Assembly (NCBI GenBank): GCA_002416125.1
Contig: DIBU01000010.1
Span: forward strand, 1-28,617
Source of the DNA: Halieaceae bacterium UBA5044
GTDB lineage: Bacteria > Pseudomonadota > Gammaproteobacteria > Pseudomonadales > Halieaceae
Direction: 5' to 3'
DNA length: 28,617 nucleotides
This document shows, one piece after another, positions 15,674 to 24,114 of this stretch. Within the stretch, counting starts at the first letter, position 1. Each line of letters begins with the position of its first letter. A program made the position numbers and the translations under genes. The notes beneath the pieces were generated by a model. The model saw only the letters and a list, made by a program, of their open reading frames with translations, did not search any database and had not been told where the DNA came from.

Positions 15674-18116
15674 CTTTCCGATGGGCGTGTCGGAGCAGTC
15701 GCCGGATTCCCGTTCCGATGCACCAGTGAGCACGGCGCGCTGGTATCTGCTGATAAACCGGCCGCAGCCCGCAGTGCTGGCGTCGGTCTGGCGCGAGCAT
15801 CGCTACATCGCCTCGCTCTACGCCGTGTTGTTGCTGATCAGCTTTGCCCAGAGCTATCGATTGGCACGTACGCAGCGCAATGAGGCACGTCTGAATGCGC
15901 AACTCGTTGAGCAGGTGCGAATCGCCGAGGAGGCGGCAGAGGTCAAGGGACGCTTCCTCGCCAATATGAGCCACGAGATTCGCACGCCGATGAATGCGGT
16001 GCTGGGTATTGCCTACTTGCTGGAAAAGCAGATGCTGCCCCGGGACGCGCGCAATCTTGTGCGAAAACTGTCGCTTTCCGGGAAGCTGTTGTTGGGCATC
16101 ATTAACGACATACTGGATTTTTCCAAGTTTGAACACGGTAGCTTCGAGCTGGCATCTGAACCGTTCCAGCTCAGCAAACTGCTGGAGAGCATTTCCAGCG
16201 CCATGGCGAGCCTGGCACTGGAAAAGGATATCGATCTGGCAGTCGCGGCGCCGGAAGAGAGCATCGACTGGTTGCTGGGCGATGGTCTGCGTCTGGAGCA
16301 GGTGCTGATGAACCTGGTCAGCAATGCCATCAAATTCACCGATGAAGGCCACGTGGATCTTTCGGTCAGGGTCCTGTCATCCCAGGGCAAGCGGGTTCGT
16401 CTGGAGTTCACGGTGCGAGACACCGGAATAGGGATTCCGCAAGAGCAGCAGAAGCAGCTCTTCCAGCCGTTTACACAGCTGGACAGTTCTTCCGCGCGGC
16501 GGTTTGGTGGCACCGGGCTGGGACTGGCCATCAGCCAGTATCTGGTCGGTCGAATGGGTGGCCAGATTCGCCTGCGAAGTGACGTGGGCGCAGGTACGGA
16601 GGCATCCTTCACCGTCGAGTTCGAGCGCAGGGACGACATTGCAGCGTTTTTCAGTGACTTGCGCGCGCTGGAGATGCTCATAGTGGACGACAACATGGTG
16701 TCGCTGGAAGCACTCTGTGCCACAGCCCGAAATCTGGGCTGGCGGCCAGTGCCGGCGGCGTCAGGCGAGGAGGCGCTGCAGATACTTGCCCTGCGCTCAG
16801 CCGAAGGTACGCACTTCCGGGTCGTGATTGTGGATTCGAACATGCCGGCGATGGACGGCCTGGCGACAGCGCAGGCGATCAGGTCGCAAGTGGATTCGGA
16901 TGACAACACCAACACCATCATCCTGCTCGCCACACCGCACTCCATGGAGCAGATGGATGGCACGGCCCGACTGCCGTTTGTCAATGGAGTGCTGCGCAAG
17001 CCGGTATCGCCCTCGGCGCTGTATGAAGCCGTGGTGTCCGCAGCCTTTTCTCACGAGGGTACCCCCCATGACAGGGTGGGCGTGTCCCTTGCAAGGCTTG
17101 CGGGCCTGCGTGTTCTGGTGGTTGATGACAGTGAGACCAATCGCGAGGTGGCGCGACGTATCTTTGAGGGCGAGGGTGCTCTGGTGCATCTTGCGAACAA
17201 CGGTCAGCAGGCGGTCACCTGGCTTGAGGCGCACCATGCCGAGGTGGACCTGGTGTTGATGGACGTGCAGATGCCGGTCATGGACGGCTACGCAGCCACC
17301 CGTGTGATACGCGCGCATGCCGACTCACAGCTCGCCGGGCTGCCGGTGATAGCGTTGACCGCAGGCGCATTCCAGTCGCAACAGGATCAGGCGAAGGCCT
17401 GTGGTATGACGGACTATATTGCCAAGCCGCTGGATGTCGATGCGGCGATCGCGAGGCTGGCGCAATACCGGCCGCGCGATGCGTCTGTCGCAGAAGCAGC
17501 GGACGTGACGGAGGGCGCGCCGCAGCCGGCCGCACAGAGCAACGTACTTGACGTTCAGGCAGGGCTCAGGATCTGGCGTGATGAGGCCGTATACTCGCGT
17601 TATCTACACAAGTTTGCGCGGGATTTCTCCGGCGTTGCCGGCACGCTGGCGGCTCTTGATGCGGAGGCCGCAAAGGCGCTTCTGCACCGCCTTCGTGGCG
17701 CAGCGTCCAATCTGGGCGTGGTCAAGGTGGCGCGTTGCGCGCGTGAACTTGAGGAATGCATGGTCAGTGGCGACGATTGCGCGCCCCTGGTAAACCGGTT
17801 GCGGGCGGCCATGTCCGAAACCGAAGCGGCCATTGCGTCCCATGTGGGTCATGTCTCGAGGGTAACTAGCGCCACGGAAAACGCCGCCACCGAGCGGTCA
17901 TATCACGGCCTGTGTTCGCTGCTGCGCGAGCTTTTGCAGGCACTGTCGCTGGACGACCCGGCAGCCGTCGAGCCTCTGCTTGACGAACTTGGGGGGCATG
18001 TCCCGGAGCTGGCGCTTACCCCGGTCCGGGTGGCCGTTGAAAATTTCGACTTCCGGCAGGCAGAGCGGTCGGTAACGCTGTTGCTGGAAACGTATTCTGA
18101 TGAACCGCGCAAGTGA
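15543..18116 (+). CDS. Hybrid sensor histidine kinase (HisKA-HATPase-REC-REC-Hpt)
   Basis: An 857-aa frame. It starts inside the periplasmic sensor region, has TM2 (about 86-101, ASLYAVLLLISFAQSY), HisKA with HEIRTPMN (His144), HATPase with N box NLVSNAIKFT (about 257), DTGIGI and GGTGLGLAI, REC1 (VDDN about 380, Asp431 in IVDSNMPAMDG), REC2 (VLVVDDSETN, Asp574 in LMDVQMPVMDG, Lys in IAKP), and an Hpt with HRLRGAASNLG (His715). It is a complete phosphorelay in one chain, normally passing phosphate to a separate REC protein. The true start is probably 15284, lost by a frameshift near 15540; the ATG at 15543 has no clear ribosome site. If translated alone it would have one TM and a truncated sensor. 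The HD-GYP regulator follows after 13 nt and is the likely partner. Confidence 0.85.
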   Translation: MLGHGATLADQSPAVWYRLMQAPQGSLQEGGRYWSWLQIAPFDSFPMGVSEQSPDSRSDAPVSTARWYLLINRPQPAVLASVWREHRYIASLYAVLLLISFAQSYRLARTQRNEARLNAQLVEQVRIAEEAAEVKGRFLANMSHEIRTPMNAVLGIAYLLEKQMLPRDARNLVRKLSLSGKLLLGIINDILDFSKFEHGSFELASEPFQLSKLLESISSAMASLALEKDIDLAVAAPEESIDWLLGDGLRLEQVLMNLVSNAIKFTDEGHVDLSVRVLSSQGKRVRLEFTVRDTGIGIPQEQQKQLFQPFTQLDSSSARRFGGTGLGLAISQYLVGRMGGQIRLRSDVGAGTEASFTVEFERRDDIAAFFSDLRALEMLIVDDNMVSLEALCATARNLGWRPVPAASGEEALQILALRSAEGTHFRVVIVDSNMPAMDGLATAQAIRSQVDSDDNTNTIILLATPHSMEQMDGTARLPFVNGVLRKPVSPSALYEAVVSAAFSHEGTPHDRVGVSLARLAGLRVLVVDDSETNREVARRIFEGEGALVHLANNGQQAVTWLEAHHAEVDLVLMDVQMPVMDGYAATRVIRAHADSQLAGLPVIALTAGAFQSQQDQAKACGMTDYIAKPLDVDAAIARLAQYRPRDASVAEAADVTEGAPQPAAQSNVLDVQAGLRIWRDEAVYSRYLHKFARDFSGVAGTLAALDAEAAKALLHRLRGAASNLGVVKVARCARELEECMVSGDDCAPLVNRLRAAMSETEAAIASHVGHVSRVTSATENAATERSYHGLCSLLRELLQALSLDDPAAVEPLLDELGGHVPELALTPVRVAVENFDFRQAERSVTLLLETYSDEPRK

Positions 18117-18129
18117 GGGAGACCTGCCT

Positions 18130-19122
18130 GTGAGTGACCCGCCACTGTTGATTGTTGACGACGATCCCCGCAACCTGGCGGCCATGCGTCAGGTGCTGGG
18201 GAACGACTATCCACTGGTATTTGCGCGCGATGGTGCGGGTGCCCTGGAAGCTGTGGCAAAGCACGCGCCCTGCATGGTATTGCTGGACATTCAAATGCCG
18301 GATATGGACGGCTACGCAGTCTGCCGTCGCCTGAAGGCATCGCCCGAGTCCGCATCCATCCCGGTAATTTTTGTCACAGTCCTGTCGGATGATCTTGATG
18401 AGGAGGCGGGTTTTGCGGCGGGCGCTGTGGACTACATCACGAAACCCATTTCACCGGCGATTGTCCGTGCCCGGGTGCGCACCCACCTGTCTCTCGTGTC
18501 TGCGGCCAAACTCGAGGAGAGTTACCGGGAGTCGATCTCCATGCTGGCTGCGGCGGGGGAGTTCAAGGACATGGAGACAGGAGTCCATATCTGGCGTATG
18601 GCTGAGTATGCTGCAGCGCTGGCCGAAGCGGTCGGCTGGCCAGCAGAGCGCTGCGATCAATTGCGTCTGGCTGCGCCCATGCACGACATGGGCAAGATTG
18701 GCATTCCCGATGCAATTCTGCGCAAGCCGGGCAAGCTGGACGCGGCAGAGTGGAAGGTCATGCAGCGCCATTGCCAGATCGGGCACGACATTCTCAGTAA
18801 GGGGCAGTCGGCCGTGATGGCTTTGGCGGCAGAAATTGCCCTATGCCACCATGAGCGTTGGAACGGACTGGGGTATCCCTGTGGTCTGCAGGGGGAACTG
18901 ATTCCGGAAAGTGCGCGGATTGTCGCGCTGGCAGACGTGTTCGATGCACTGACCATGAAGCGCCCCTATAAGGACGCCTGGACGGTTGACTGCGCCCTGG
19001 CGGCGATGACGTCCGAGCGGGGCGCACATTTCGAACCCAGGCTTCTGGACGTGTTTGAGAGCATTTTGCCCAAGATTCTGGAGATCAAAGCCAATTGGCA
19101 TGATACCCAGCCGCCGCACTGA
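18130..19122 (+). CDS. Response regulator with HD-GYP domain
   Basis: A 330-aa cytoplasmic protein: a REC domain (about 1-120, LLIVDDDPRNLAAM, phosphoacceptor Asp53 in LLDIQMPDMDG, DYITKP) followed by an HD-GYP phosphodiesterase domain (about 135-325). The HD motif is HDMGKIGIPD (His185, Asp186), with later HH at about 239-240, GYP at 248-250 (NGLGYPCGL) and ARIVALADVFDALTMKRPYK. The metal-site and GYP residues look intact, so c-di-GMP hydrolysis controlled by phosphorylation is likely. The GTG at 18130 is preferred: GAGGGAG (18115-18121) ends 8 nt upstream and the REC domain begins straight after. The ATG at 18100 would overlap the kinase by 17 nt. The stop lies in a terminator hairpin. Confidence 0.92.
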   Translation: MSDPPLLIVDDDPRNLAAMRQVLGNDYPLVFARDGAGALEAVAKHAPCMVLLDIQMPDMDGYAVCRRLKASPESASIPVIFVTVLSDDLDEEAGFAAGAVDYITKPISPAIVRARVRTHLSLVSAAKLEESYRESISMLAAAGEFKDMETGVHIWRMAEYAAALAEAVGWPAERCDQLRLAAPMHDMGKIGIPDAILRKPGKLDAAEWKVMQRHCQIGHDILSKGQSAVMALAAEIALCHHERWNGLGYPCGLQGELIPESARIVALADVFDALTMKRPYKDAWTVDCALAAMTSERGAHFEPRLLDVFESILPKILEIKANWHDTQPPH

Positions 19123-19138
19123 GCGCGGCAGTGCGGCG
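19112..19138. terminator. Bidirectional terminator-like hairpin between convergent genes
   Basis: A perfect 10-bp, GC-rich inverted repeat (CGCCGCACTG at 19112-19121 and CAGTGCGGCG at 19129-19138) with a 7-nt loop lies exactly between the HD-GYP stop (19122) and the end of the minus-strand EthD-like gene (19139). It lacks U-tracts, but the position at a convergent junction supports a terminator on both strands. Confidence 0.6.
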
Positions 19139-19798
19139 CTATCCGGCATCCGGCTGATAGAGCTCGCGCAGAAGCTCCGGCGGGCTCTCGCACACCTCCG
19201 TGAGGAGGGTGCTCGCCATTTCGATGCCTGCCGGTGGGGTGCCCGGTGTCGGAAACTCGTCGCTGTCCAGCCACAGGCTCAGCAGTGCCTGATAGGGAAA
19301 GGCGTTGTCACCGCCCGGTAGCTGGCTCATGGTCTGGTCCAGGGTCACCCGCAGCACGCTGCCATCTGTCGCGAGCTGTTGCCCCCAGGCTGCTACGCCG
19401 GCGGTGAAGTCGCCACCGGCACCGGCGATGGGGTTCAGGAGCAGCATCAGGCGCCTGCGCCCCGGAGCCTCCACGCCACGCGGTGGGCCTGCCACCAGTG
19501 TTTCCTCGGCGCCCGCCGGCCGGATCAGCCGCTGGTCCATGAAGCGGCGCTCATCGGCGTCGAGTATCTCCCGCACACGGCCACTGTGCACCCCGGCCAC
19601 ATCCAGGTCCGGGGCGAAGAAAAACTCCGTGATGACATCAAAATCCACGGCAGGTGACGCCGAGATGATGTGGTTGCGCACATACTTCACGAAGGGGAAG
19701 TAGCGACTACCCAGCCGCGAGTGGTTGTGCTCGTAGTAGTCTCGGAAGGCCTCCGGGGTGGTGCCCGGCAGGCGACTCAACAGGCAAACTGATTTCAT
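19139..19798 (-). CDS. EthD domain protein (tandem dimeric alpha-beta barrel)
   Basis: A 219-aa cytoplasmic protein. The N-terminal half (MKSVCLLSRLPGTTPEAFRDYYEHNHSRL...SRYFPFVKYVRNHII...FDVITEFFF) has the EthD/ferredoxin-like fold pattern, with His in HNHSRL and an aromatic F-D-V-I-T-E strand. The second half (RRRLMLLLNPIAG then FTAGVAAWGQQLATDGSVLRVTLDQ) looks like a diverged second copy, so one chain may form a whole dimeric barrel. EthD-like proteins often accompany catabolic oxygenases and dehydratases, and no such enzyme is adjacent. It starts 18 nt after the second sulfatase stop and is likely cotranscribed with it. Its exact reaction is unknown, if it has one. ATG at 19798; no strong ribosome site seen. 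Confidence 0.75.
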   Translation of the reverse strand: MKSVCLLSRLPGTTPEAFRDYYEHNHSRLGSRYFPFVKYVRNHIISASPAVDFDVITEFFFAPDLDVAGVHSGRVREILDADERRFMDQRLIRPAGAEETLVAGPPRGVEAPGRRRLMLLLNPIAGAGGDFTAGVAAWGQQLATDGSVLRVTLDQTMSQLPGGDNAFPYQALLSLWLDSDEFPTPGTPPAGIEMASTLLTEVCESPPELLRELYQPDAG

Positions 19799-19816
19799 GG
19801 GTTGTATCAGGGCGCC

Positions 19817-21361
19817 TTAGCGCCCCCTCTCCCGGAATTTCTCCATTTCCTGGTCTATGGTGAAGGATGCCGGGCGCTGCCGAGGCGGGAATTCCTCAAA
19901 CGTTGCAAGGAACTGCCGAACCAGGATGGCGCCGGGAATGCCGCGCGCTGCGATCTTCTTGTCCCACCACCGGTCATACATGTTGGAATCGGTATCGGCG
20001 CGCTCAAAGGGGTCCTGCCGCAGGTTGAACACCTTGGGAACGCGCAGGGTGACAAAGGGGTCCCGCCAGACATCGAAGGAGTGCGCGCGCTGCTCGGCGA
20101 AGACCAGTTTCCAGTCGCCATCCCGTACGGCGAGCATGTCGCCGTCGTCACTGGCGTAGAAAAACAGCTTGCGCGGGCCCTGCTCCTCGCTGCCGGTCAG
20201 GTAGGGCAGGAAGTTGTAGCCATCCAGGTGCACCCGGAAGTTCTTGCCGCCCACTTTGTGGCCCTTCAGAAGTTTGCCCTTGATCTCGCTGTCGCCGGCG
20301 GCGGCCATCAGGGTGGGCACCCAGTCGAGGTGCGACATGATGTCGTTGGAGATGGTGTTGGACGGTACCTTGCCGGGCCAGCGCACGATGGCCGGCACGC
20401 GGAAACCGCCTTCCCAGTTGGTGTTTTTCTCGCCGCGGAAAGGCGTGATGCCGGCGTCCGGCCACTGGTTGTAGTGCACCCCGTTGTCGGTGGTGTAAAT
20501 GACGATGGTATTGTCGGCTATGCCCAGTTCGTCCAGCTTGGCCAGCAGGGTGCCTACGTGGTTGTCGTGTTCCACCATGCCGTCGTTGTAAAAGCCCTGG
20601 CCTGACAGGCCACTGCTTTCGCTCTTCAGGTGTGTGTAGTAGTGCATGCGCGTGGAGTTGAACCAGACGAAGAAGGGCTGCTCTTTGGCGTGGGCGCGAT
20701 CCATGAAATCGAGGGACGCGGCGAGGAATTCCTCGTCCACGGTCTCCATGCGCTTGCGGTTGAGGGGGCCGAGGTCCTCAATCTTGCCGTCGGCACTGGA
20801 GCGGATAACCCCTCGCGGCGTCACCAGACGGGTGATATTGGGGTCGGTAGGCCAGGCCGGATCTTCCGGCGCCTCTTCGGCGTTCAGGTGGTAGAGGTTG
20901 CCGAAGAACTCATCGAAGCCGTGGTTGGTGGGCAGGAACTCGTCTCGGTCGCCCAGATGGTTCTTGCCGAACTGTCCCGAGGTGTACCCCAGGGGCTTCA
21001 GCAATTCGGCCAGGGTCGGATCCTCGGGCTGGATGCCGATTGCGGCGCCGGGTACGCCAACCTTGGTCAGCCCGGTGCGTAGCGGGTGTTGGCCGGTGAT
21101 AAATGCGGAGCGGCCGGCGGTGCAGCTCTGTTCACCGTAATAGTCGGTAAACATCATGCCCTCGTTGGCAATACGGTCGATGTTGGGTGTTTGGTAACCC
21201 ATCATGCCGTGGCTGTATTTGCTGATGTTGGTGATGCCGATGTCATCGCCCATGATTACCAGAATATTGGGTCGCTCCGCCGCTGCCGCACCCATGGCAA
21301 GGGTCAGGGTGGAGCAGAGCAAAAGCAGATAGCGGTACGGGCGCTGGCGACGCGGATTCAT
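19817..21361 (-). CDS. Periplasmic arylsulfatase (CTAGR type)
   Basis: A 514-aa exported type I sulfatase. A signal peptide spans about 1-28 (YLLLLCSTLTLAMGAAAA). The Asp pair is in VIMGDDIG (39-40). The formylglycine site is SCTAGRSAFITGQ with Cys80, the C-x-A-x-R variant and not the usual C-x-P-x-R. Other motifs are GKNHLGDRDEFLPTNHGFDEFFGN, FVWFNSTRMHYYTHL and VIYTTDNGVHYN, then a C-terminal subdomain with DGDWKLVFAEQ. The length is typical and there is no extra C-terminal domain. The Pro-to-Ala change is a recognised alternative in some sulfatases but may need a tolerant maturase. AGGAG lies 7 nt upstream of the ATG. The pair with the downstream EthD-like gene suggests one catabolic unit. 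Confidence 0.92.
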   Translation of the reverse strand: MNPRRQRPYRYLLLLCSTLTLAMGAAAAERPNILVIMGDDIGITNISKYSHGMMGYQTPNIDRIANEGMMFTDYYGEQSCTAGRSAFITGQHPLRTGLTKVGVPGAAIGIQPEDPTLAELLKPLGYTSGQFGKNHLGDRDEFLPTNHGFDEFFGNLYHLNAEEAPEDPAWPTDPNITRLVTPRGVIRSSADGKIEDLGPLNRKRMETVDEEFLAASLDFMDRAHAKEQPFFVWFNSTRMHYYTHLKSESSGLSGQGFYNDGMVEHDNHVGTLLAKLDELGIADNTIVIYTTDNGVHYNQWPDAGITPFRGEKNTNWEGGFRVPAIVRWPGKVPSNTISNDIMSHLDWVPTLMAAAGDSEIKGKLLKGHKVGGKNFRVHLDGYNFLPYLTGSEEQGPRKLFFYASDDGDMLAVRDGDWKLVFAEQRAHSFDVWRDPFVTLRVPKVFNLRQDPFERADTDSNMYDRWWDKKIAARGIPGAILVRQFLATFEEFPPRQRPASFTIDQEMEKFRERGR

Positions 21362-21461
21362 TATTGTTCTCCTGCTGCGTGACGGATAAATAGCGGCGCT
21401 GGGCTGACGCAGAGAAAGGCAGCGGCTGTCCGCTTGAGGTTATGGGCAGATCCCCCGGGTG

Positions 21462-21905
21462 TCAATGCGGCGGCGGCCCCGGGTGCGTGGTGACCAGTTC
21501 CTGCAGGGCCACACTGAAGGCGCGGGACAACGCTGCCGTGGACACACCGATCATGAGTGCGCCGTTGATGGCTTCCAGCGGGCCCAGCAGGCGATGCTCC
21601 GCCGACATCACAACATCGCCATAGCCCAGCGTGGCGAAATTGACCGCCGAGTGATAGATGGCCTCATTGAGGGTGGCAAATTCTCCCAGCCAGTAGAACA
21701 ACAGCGCCCAGGCAGTAAACTGCAGCGTGTTGCCGGCGATGAGAATCAGCATCAGCGCGCCCGTCACCCGCATGGAGGCCAGAAACCGTGAGGGCATCGC
21801 CTGCCGTTGACGGGCGTAGTAGCGCAGGGCAGCGACGACCAGTATGCCCTGCAGCAGCAGGCAGATACTCATCATAGACAGGCCCAGCAACAGATTCTGC
21901 AGCAC
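21462..21905 (-). CDS. Small K+-channel-like membrane protein
   Basis: A 147-aa membrane protein: hydrophobic helix 1 (about 9-29), helix 2 (about 45-74, VTGALMLILIAGNTLQFTAWALLFYW), a re-entrant pore segment with the filter TLGYGD (92-97), then a final helix (about 111-126). This matches the two-TM-plus-pore 'ion channel' type (Ion_trans_2), with one extra N-terminal helix. No RCK or cyclic-nucleotide domain is attached. The frame extends upstream, but the GTG at 21905 has AGGAG 7 nt before it and its first base is the last base of the DUF2955 stop codon (TAGTG), a typical coupled start. It is the last gene of the efflux operon, an unusual companion suggesting potassium or membrane-potential coupling (inference). 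Confidence 0.8.
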   Translation of the reverse strand: MLQNLLLGLSMMSICLLLQGILVVAALRYYARQRQAMPSRFLASMRVTGALMLILIAGNTLQFTAWALLFYWLGEFATLNEAIYHSAVNFATLGYGDVVMSAEHRLLGPLEAINGALMIGVSTAALSRAFSVALQELVTTHPGPPPH

Positions 21906-22963
21906 TAGAACACTCCTTCGGGTTTTGGCCGCAGTGCGCGGCGCGCGGCGAGCGCCGTCCGCAGCCGTTCCAGCAACGACATGGCGAACACGGCATAGAG
22001 GGTCACGGCAAAGAACAGTGTCATGCGCACGGCGAAAGCCTGAAACACATCCTTGCCTTGCTCGCTGTCGGCGACCGATGCGCCGAGGAGGATGATCATG
22101 GTGGTCAGCGAGTTGACCCAGAAGGTCGGTGGCCAACGGGTTCGCCAGACGCCGTAGATGGGAGCCCCCAGCAGCAGGCTGACCAGGGTCACCCAGCCGA
22201 CAAAAAACCACAGGTTGACGGCCATTTGCAGGCAGAACCAGATGAGGACGGCGCAGGCACCACCCAGGGCGGTCGAGCCCAGCAGCTCGCGACTGGCGTA
22301 GCGCAGGGAAACTGTCGTGGACTCGCGTCCGAGGAGAATACTCTTGACCGCGAGGGGGACATACAGGGTGGGGTTTATCAGGGTGAGTATGAACGCCGGC
22401 AGTACGATCAGGGTGGCGCGCAGCGAAAGCCAGTTGGCCTCCGCAAGTGCCGGTGGTTTTTCCGGGGTCGGGGCATCGCCCGGGTCTTCCGGAAACAGCA
22501 GATAGGCAATCCAGTGGGTGAAAACGGCGCTGGCGATACCCAAAACCAGTGCGGCGATAACGGCACTAGCCAGTGCCTGGCTGAGCACGCTGGTGGCCGG
22601 AATGACGGTCAGTCCCATGGCGACGAGCGTCGCGGGAGCCTGCTGGCCATGCGCCAGTGCCAGGCGATTGCTGAAAAACAGCCCGAGTAGAATGGCCAGC
22701 AGGGCAGACACTGCGGCGTATTGCAGCATGGGGCCGAGTACCACGCCGATGCCCAGAGAGGCCATTACGAACAGCAGCAGCGCCAGTAATTTGCGCGGCC
22801 CCGGGGGTGGCCCGGGCAGGATGCCGAGCATGACCGCAAACAGGGGTGCAATGTAGGCGATGGTCAGTCCCGAACCGTAGCCCAGGGCCAGCGACAGACC
22901 AACGCTCGTCGCCAGTCTGAAGGTCCGGCGTGCGGCAATTGGCAGGGTGTGAGCGCGGCGCAT
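21905..22963 (-). CDS. DUF2955 / FUSC-like inner membrane protein
   Basis: A 352-aa polytopic inner-membrane protein. Its two halves, each with several TM helices, are separated by a cytoplasmic linker (EDPGDAPTPEKPPALAEANW, about 160-180). The first half carries glycine-rich helices (LALGYGSGLTIAYIAPLFAVMLGILPGPP). The second has VPLAVKSILLGRESTTVSLRYASRELLGSTALGGA, typical of DUF2955 proteins. These resemble half-length aromatic acid exporter (FUSC) components and are regularly found with HlyD-type adaptors. It starts 2 nt after the adaptor stop and overlaps the channel gene by one base. It likely forms the inner-membrane part of a tripartite pump with the adjacent adaptor and outer-membrane factor. 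Substrate unknown. Confidence 0.85.
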   Translation of the reverse strand: MRRAHTLPIAARRTFRLATSVGLSLALGYGSGLTIAYIAPLFAVMLGILPGPPPGPRKLLALLLFVMASLGIGVVLGPMLQYAAVSALLAILLGLFFSNRLALAHGQQAPATLVAMGLTVIPATSVLSQALASAVIAALVLGIASAVFTHWIAYLLFPEDPGDAPTPEKPPALAEANWLSLRATLIVLPAFILTLINPTLYVPLAVKSILLGRESTTVSLRYASRELLGSTALGGACAVLIWFCLQMAVNLWFFVGWVTLVSLLLGAPIYGVWRTRWPPTFWVNSLTTMIILLGASVADSEQGKDVFQAFAVRMTLFFAVTLYAVFAMSLLERLRTALAARRALRPKPEGVF

Positions 22964-22965
22964 CG

Positions 22966-24114
22966 TCAGTAGGCGTAGGACAACAGGCTGAGGAAGCGTA
23001 TGTAGAGCTTGCCCAGCATCCCGAGTACGCCGTGGCCTTCGGTATAGGCGATGACCGAGGCCTGTCCGCCGATGCGCAGCTGTGCCCTGACATCATCCTG
23101 CAGGGGCAGGTCCAGCGCCACCTGCACCGGGAAGCGCTGCGCCTGGCGCAGCCAGTCACGGCTGTTCTGCACGGTGGGCAGCGCGCCGGGTGGCGGTTTG
23201 CTGCTGGCGCTGACGCCCACCCCGATGTTGCGAACCGTACCGCTGAGCACGCGCCCGGGGAGCGCATCGAGGACAATCTCCACGGGCGTTCCACGGCGCA
23301 GGTTGCCCAGGTTGTTCTCGGTGTAGGCGGCATTGATCCAGACGTCCGCCACGGCGATCAGCGTCATCACCGGGGTTCCGGCACCGGCAAACTGGCCGAC
23401 CTCGGCGCGCAGGTCGGTAATGACGCCGTCGGATTCGGCCACCACGGTGGTGTTGTCGAAGTCCAGCTGGGCGCGGGCGACGCCGGTGCGCGCGGACTGC
23501 AGCATGGTGTTCTCGGCGAGGGAGTCGCCACCCTTCTGCTCGATGGCGCGCTGGATATCGGCCTCTGCGGCGGCGACGCGAGCGCTGGCCTGCTCCAGGC
23601 TGGCTGCGGACACTTCCAGCCGGCGCTCGGAGAGGGTGCCCGGGTCTTCCTCGCGCAGCCGTTTGAGACGGGTGTAGTCCTGCCGCGCCTGGGTTTCACT
23701 CGCCAGCGCCGCGCGCAGGTTGGCGCGTGCCGCGGTGACTGCGGCATCACCGGCATCTACCTGCTTCTCGGCGTTGGCCAGTTCCGCCTGTGCCCGTTGC
23801 AGGGCGAGTTCGTACTGCGACTGGTCAATGGTGAACAGTGGCTGTCCTGCCGTCACCCGACTGTTATTCTCCACGGCAACGTGGGTCACGATGCCGGCCA
23901 CCTTGGGTGCCACGCCGACCACATAACCCTCGATGCGCGCCTGTGAGGTGTAGGGCGTAAAGCGGTCGGCGAGCAGGTACCAGCAGAGGGTCGCCAGCAG
24001 CAGGGCCAGCAGGCCCAGGCTTCCTCTCGTGACGCTGCGCGATGCCGGTGTGTCCGCCACTGGCGTTGGGGTCGAATCCGCGGTATCGGCTGCGGCCTGC
24101 GCTTGTTCGCTCAT
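22966..24114 (-). CDS. HlyD-family efflux adaptor protein
   Basis: A 382-aa membrane-fusion protein. A cytoplasmic Pro/Ala-rich N-terminus is followed by a TM anchor (about 31-50, GSLGLLALLLATLCWYLLAD). A first beta-barrel/lipoyl half comes next (IEGYVVGVAPKVAGIVTHVAVENNSRVTAGQPLFTID), then a long alpha-hairpin (about 95-200, repeated A/L/E/R heptads), the second lipoyl half (SDGVITDLRAEVGQFAGAGTPVMTLI) and beta-barrel (YTENNLGNLRRGTPVEIVLDALPG). This is the EmrA/AaeA-type layout. The start overlaps the outer-membrane factor stop (ATGA, 24111-24114), so translation is coupled. It bridges DUF2955 in the inner membrane with the outer-membrane channel. Confidence 0.92.
   Translation of the reverse strand: MSEQAQAAADTADSTPTPVADTPASRSVTRGSLGLLALLLATLCWYLLADRFTPYTSQARIEGYVVGVAPKVAGIVTHVAVENNSRVTAGQPLFTIDQSQYELALQRAQAELANAEKQVDAGDAAVTAARANLRAALASETQARQDYTRLKRLREEDPGTLSERRLEVSAASLEQASARVAAAEADIQRAIEQKGGDSLAENTMLQSARTGVARAQLDFDNTTVVAESDGVITDLRAEVGQFAGAGTPVMTLIAVADVWINAAYTENNLGNLRRGTPVEIVLDALPGRVLSGTVRNIGVGVSASSKPPPGALPTVQNSRDWLRQAQRFPVQVALDLPLQDDVRAQLRIGGQASVIAYTEGHGVLGMLGKLYIRFLSLLSYAY

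Noticed and set aside
22930..23946. Plus-strand open frame opposite the HlyD gene
   Set aside because: Antisense shadow of the adaptor; only one strand has recognisable domains.
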